Below, piece after piece: positions 4,854-6,401 of a stretch of DNA of 6,401 nucleotides (its first letter is position 1; each line of letters begins with the position of its first letter). The translations under genes were made by a program, and so were the position numbers. The stretch is taken from the NCBI GenBank assembly GCA_002439555.1, contig DJOC01000045.1, positions 1 to 6,401 of the forward strand. Direction: 5' to 3'. The notes under the pieces are model-generated. The model had not been told where the DNA came from, ran no database searches, and was given only the letters and a program-made list of their open reading frames with translations. The stretch is from Caryophanales bacterium UBA6448. GTDB lineage: Bacteria; Bacillota_I; Bacilli_A; RF39; UBA660.

Positions 4854-5490
4854 ATTAAATGTTTTATATGAAGATAATCATATTATAGTGGTTTTTAAAC
4901 CCGCGGGTATTTTATCACAAGCAGATAAATCTAAGGATGTTGACATGCTTACTATCATAAAATCTTATTTAAAGGAAAAATATAATAAACCAGGAAATGT
5001 TTATTTAGGTCTTGTTCATAGGTTAGATAGACCTGTAAGTGGAATAATGGTATTTGCTAAAACCTCAAAGGCTGCATCGAGACTTTCTGATGAAATTAGA
5101 AATAATAAAATGCATAAAAAGTATTTAGCAATTATTCATGGTTATTTAGATAATAAAGAGGGGACTTTAGTAAATAGAATAGAAAAATTAGATAATAAGA
5201 AAGTTTTAATAGATACTCCAAAAGGTAAAGAGGCTATTTTAAATTATAAAGTTATCAAAGAAAAAAATAATCTTTCTTTGGTGGACATTAATTTGGTTAC
5301 AGGCAGGTATCATCAAATTAGAATTCAATTTGCAAGTATTAATCATCCATTGTATGGTGATTATCTATATAATAAGAAGGACACTAATAAACTTGCTTTA
5401 GTTTGTTATAGTTTATCTTTTGTGCATCCTACGACTAGGGAAAATATGATTTTTAAATTGGAAAATACGGAAAATTACATAAAATTGTAA
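4846..5490 (+). CDS. RluA-family RNA pseudouridine synthase (214 aa)
   Basis: The enzyme isomerises uridine to pseudouridine in structured RNA. It begins with the usual VLYEDNHIIVVFKPAG segment (about 6-21). It contains the family signature GLVHRLDRPVSG (55-66) with catalytic Asp61, and the conserved TGRYHQIRIQF stretch (152-162) followed by HPLYGDY (167-173). No S4 RNA-binding domain precedes the catalytic domain, so it is a short single-domain member, like RluA or TruC in size. The exact uridine cannot be deduced. Its start lies inside the end of the methyltransferase gene (8-base overlap) with only a weak ribosome binding site (GGAT at 4837-4840), so translation probably depends on the upstream gene. 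The last codons and the stop form one side of a weak hairpin terminator. Family call firm; target unknown. Confidence 0.95.
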   Translation: MTKLNVLYEDNHIIVVFKPAGILSQADKSKDVDMLTIIKSYLKEKYNKPGNVYLGLVHRLDRPVSGIMVFAKTSKAASRLSDEIRNNKMHKKYLAIIHGYLDNKEGTLVNRIEKLDNKKVLIDTPKGKEAILNYKVIKEKNNLSLVDINLVTGRYHQIRIQFASINHPLYGDYLYNKKDTNKLALVCYSLSFVHPTTRENMIFKLENTENYIKL

Positions 5491-5497
5491 TTTTTTT
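5471..5497 (+). terminator. Weak intrinsic terminator after the pseudouridine synthase gene
   Basis: AAAATTAC (5471-5478) and GTAATTTT (5487-5494) form an 8-base perfect stem around an 8-base loop. The T-run 5491-5497 overlaps the 3' arm and continues after it. The stem has only one G-C pair and overlaps the coding end and stop codon, so termination may be partial. Confidence 0.45.
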
Positions 5498-5515
5498 GTA
5501 GACTTATGGTTTCTT

Positions 5516-5553
5516 TTGCACAAAGTATTTATTTTTGCGGTATAATAATATTT
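5516..5553 (+). promoter_or_regulatory. Promoter of the XRE-regulator gene, probably leaderless
   Basis: TATAAT (5541-5546) is a perfect -10. A possible -35 is TTGCAC (5516-5521), with a long 19-base spacer, or TTTGCA one base earlier with 18. The start site would be about 5553, only 4 bases before the ATG at 5557. No Shine-Dalgarno sequence is present. The long spacer may mean that the promoter is weak or controlled, for example by the regulator itself, but no clear operator repeat is seen. Confidence 0.6.
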
Positions 5554-5556
5554 GTT

Positions 5557-6401
5557 ATGAAAGAAATTGATAATGAAAAAGTTGGCAAGTTTATTGAAAA
5601 CTTGAGAAAAGAAAAGGGATTGAGTCAGCAGGATCTAGCCGAAAAACTTTCAGTTTCAAATCAAGCAGTATCTAAGTGGGAGAGTGGGAAAAATTTACCA
5701 GATATTGCTATACAAAAACAAATATGTGAGGCTTGTAATATCACGTTGGAAGAACTTCATGCTGGTGAAAGAGATATCGCTAAAAGAAAAAATACTAAGA
5801 AACTGAAGAAAGAAAATAAGATATTTCTAATAATTATTTTATTTTTAATTCCAATAATGACATTTTTTATTGTTTATTTTGCATTGAATTTTAGAGCCCT
5901 AAAGGTTTATTATTCAAATAGTAATATTACTAACGAAGAAAACGGAGTAAGAGCCAATTTATTAATTTTAAAGCTACCTAGAAAGTTAATTATATTTATA
6001 AATAATATTAAACCATATAATTATGAAGTTAAGGATTCGGATTTATTGGATTTAAAATTATATTCTGGTGGTAAAATATTATTAAGTTCAAGTATGATAA
6101 AAAATGATATTTTTGAGGTTGAAACTACACAAGATATTGATAGAAAAAACGTTAGAATAGTCTTAAAAATAGATAGCGTGGATGGTACATCCCAAACTTT
6201 TGAAAGAAAAATGAAATTAATAAGATATGAAAAGGATGAAAATAATGATGATAAATATGAAAATAAATCATTAAATTATCTTTCAAGTGATGAAATTGCT
6301 AAAAAATTAATAAAAGATGGTTATACTCTTAAAGATAATAATGTTTATGAAAAGGAAGAAAATGATAATAGTAAACAGTTAAGAATAAAATATGATTTAG
6401 A
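5557..6401 (+). CDS. Membrane-anchored XRE-family regulator, partial at window end (281+ aa)
   Basis: The reading frame is open from the ATG at 5557 to the end of the window, so the C-terminus is missing. Residues 6-65 form a Cro/C1-type DNA-binding domain: IGKFIENLRKEKGLSQ-like start (here VGKFIENLRKEKGLSQ), SQQDLAEKLSVSNQAVSKWESGKNLPD as the helix-turn-helix with recognition helix around 34-44, then the usual ICEACNITLEELHAGE. A basic linker (75-88) leads to one membrane segment (about 89-111). A long part follows that is predicted to be outside the cell, with beta-like stretches and an acidic, Asn-rich section (225-240). This layout suggests a one-component transmembrane regulator that senses an external or membrane signal. 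The outer domain is not one I recognise. The gene lacks a Shine-Dalgarno site and has a -10 box 10 bases before the ATG. It follows a weak terminator, so some read-through from the RNA-modification genes is possible. Its targets cannot be deduced. Confidence 0.88.
   Translation, partial: MKEIDNEKVGKFIENLRKEKGLSQQDLAEKLSVSNQAVSKWESGKNLPDIAIQKQICEACNITLEELHAGERDIAKRKNTKKLKKENKIFLIIILFLIPIMTFFIVYFALNFRALKVYYSNSNITNEENGVRANLLILKLPRKLIIFINNIKPYNYEVKDSDLLDLKLYSGGKILLSSSMIKNDIFEVETTQDIDRKNVRIVLKIDSVDGTSQTFERKMKLIRYEKDENNDDKYENKSLNYLSSDEIAKKLIKDGYTLKDNNVYEKEENDNSKQLRIKYDL

Noticed and set aside
1..6401. CRISPR array, tRNA or rRNA genes, insertion sequence or phage attachment site
   Set aside because: I found no regularly spaced direct repeats, no tRNA-like cloverleaf, no transposase or integrase coding, and no terminal inverted repeats.

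Overview
The window is very AT-rich, uses the standard bacterial code (TGG for Trp, and the TGA at 3453-3455 works as a stop), and carries strong Shine-Dalgarno sites of the form (A)GGTGAT. Together with a class B sortase, a lipobox lipoprotein and two CotF-like spore-coat-type proteins, this points to a low-GC Gram-positive bacterium (Bacillota). It is probably one of the uncultured gut Bacilli or Erysipelotrichia-like lineages. That placement is an inference from composition and gene types; no marker gene in the window fixes it.

Layout. (1) 52-574, plus strand: two overlapping small genes resembling spore coat protein CotF. (2) 574-601: a symmetric A/T-flanked hairpin that can terminate both converging transcripts. 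(3) 600-1421, minus strand: a membrane-anchored class B sortase whose third active-site residue appears to be Lys instead of Arg. (4) 1421-1511: a short divergent promoter region with an extended -10 box (TGnTATACT) on each strand. (5) 1511-3844, plus strand: a tight four-gene unit of lipoprotein, 77-residue protein with a tandem motif, membrane-anchored HEMCH zinc metalloprotease-like protein, and two-TM membrane protein. It is followed by two hairpins, the second a clear intrinsic terminator (3893-3924). (6) 4005-5490: a two-gene RNA-modification unit, an RlmI-type SAM methyltransferase overlapping an RluA-family pseudouridine synthase, behind a near-consensus promoter. (7) 5557 to the window end: a partial XRE-type regulator with a single transmembrane segment and a large extracytoplasmic part.

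How the genes may work together. The 1511-3844 unit encodes mostly envelope proteins (a lipid-anchored protein, an externally facing putative protease, a small membrane protein) and is divergent from a sortase. An envelope-processing module is therefore a reasonable but untested hypothesis. I cannot assign a known function to this unit, and it is the most interesting stretch of the window. The methyltransferase and pseudouridine synthase pair is an ordinary RNA-modification operon.

Expression signals fall into two styles. The genes at 1511 and 4005 have promoters whose predicted start sites lie at the edge of the Shine-Dalgarno site, giving leaders of about 10 nt. The sortase and XRE genes have no Shine-Dalgarno site and a -10 box so close to the ATG that their mRNAs would be essentially leaderless.
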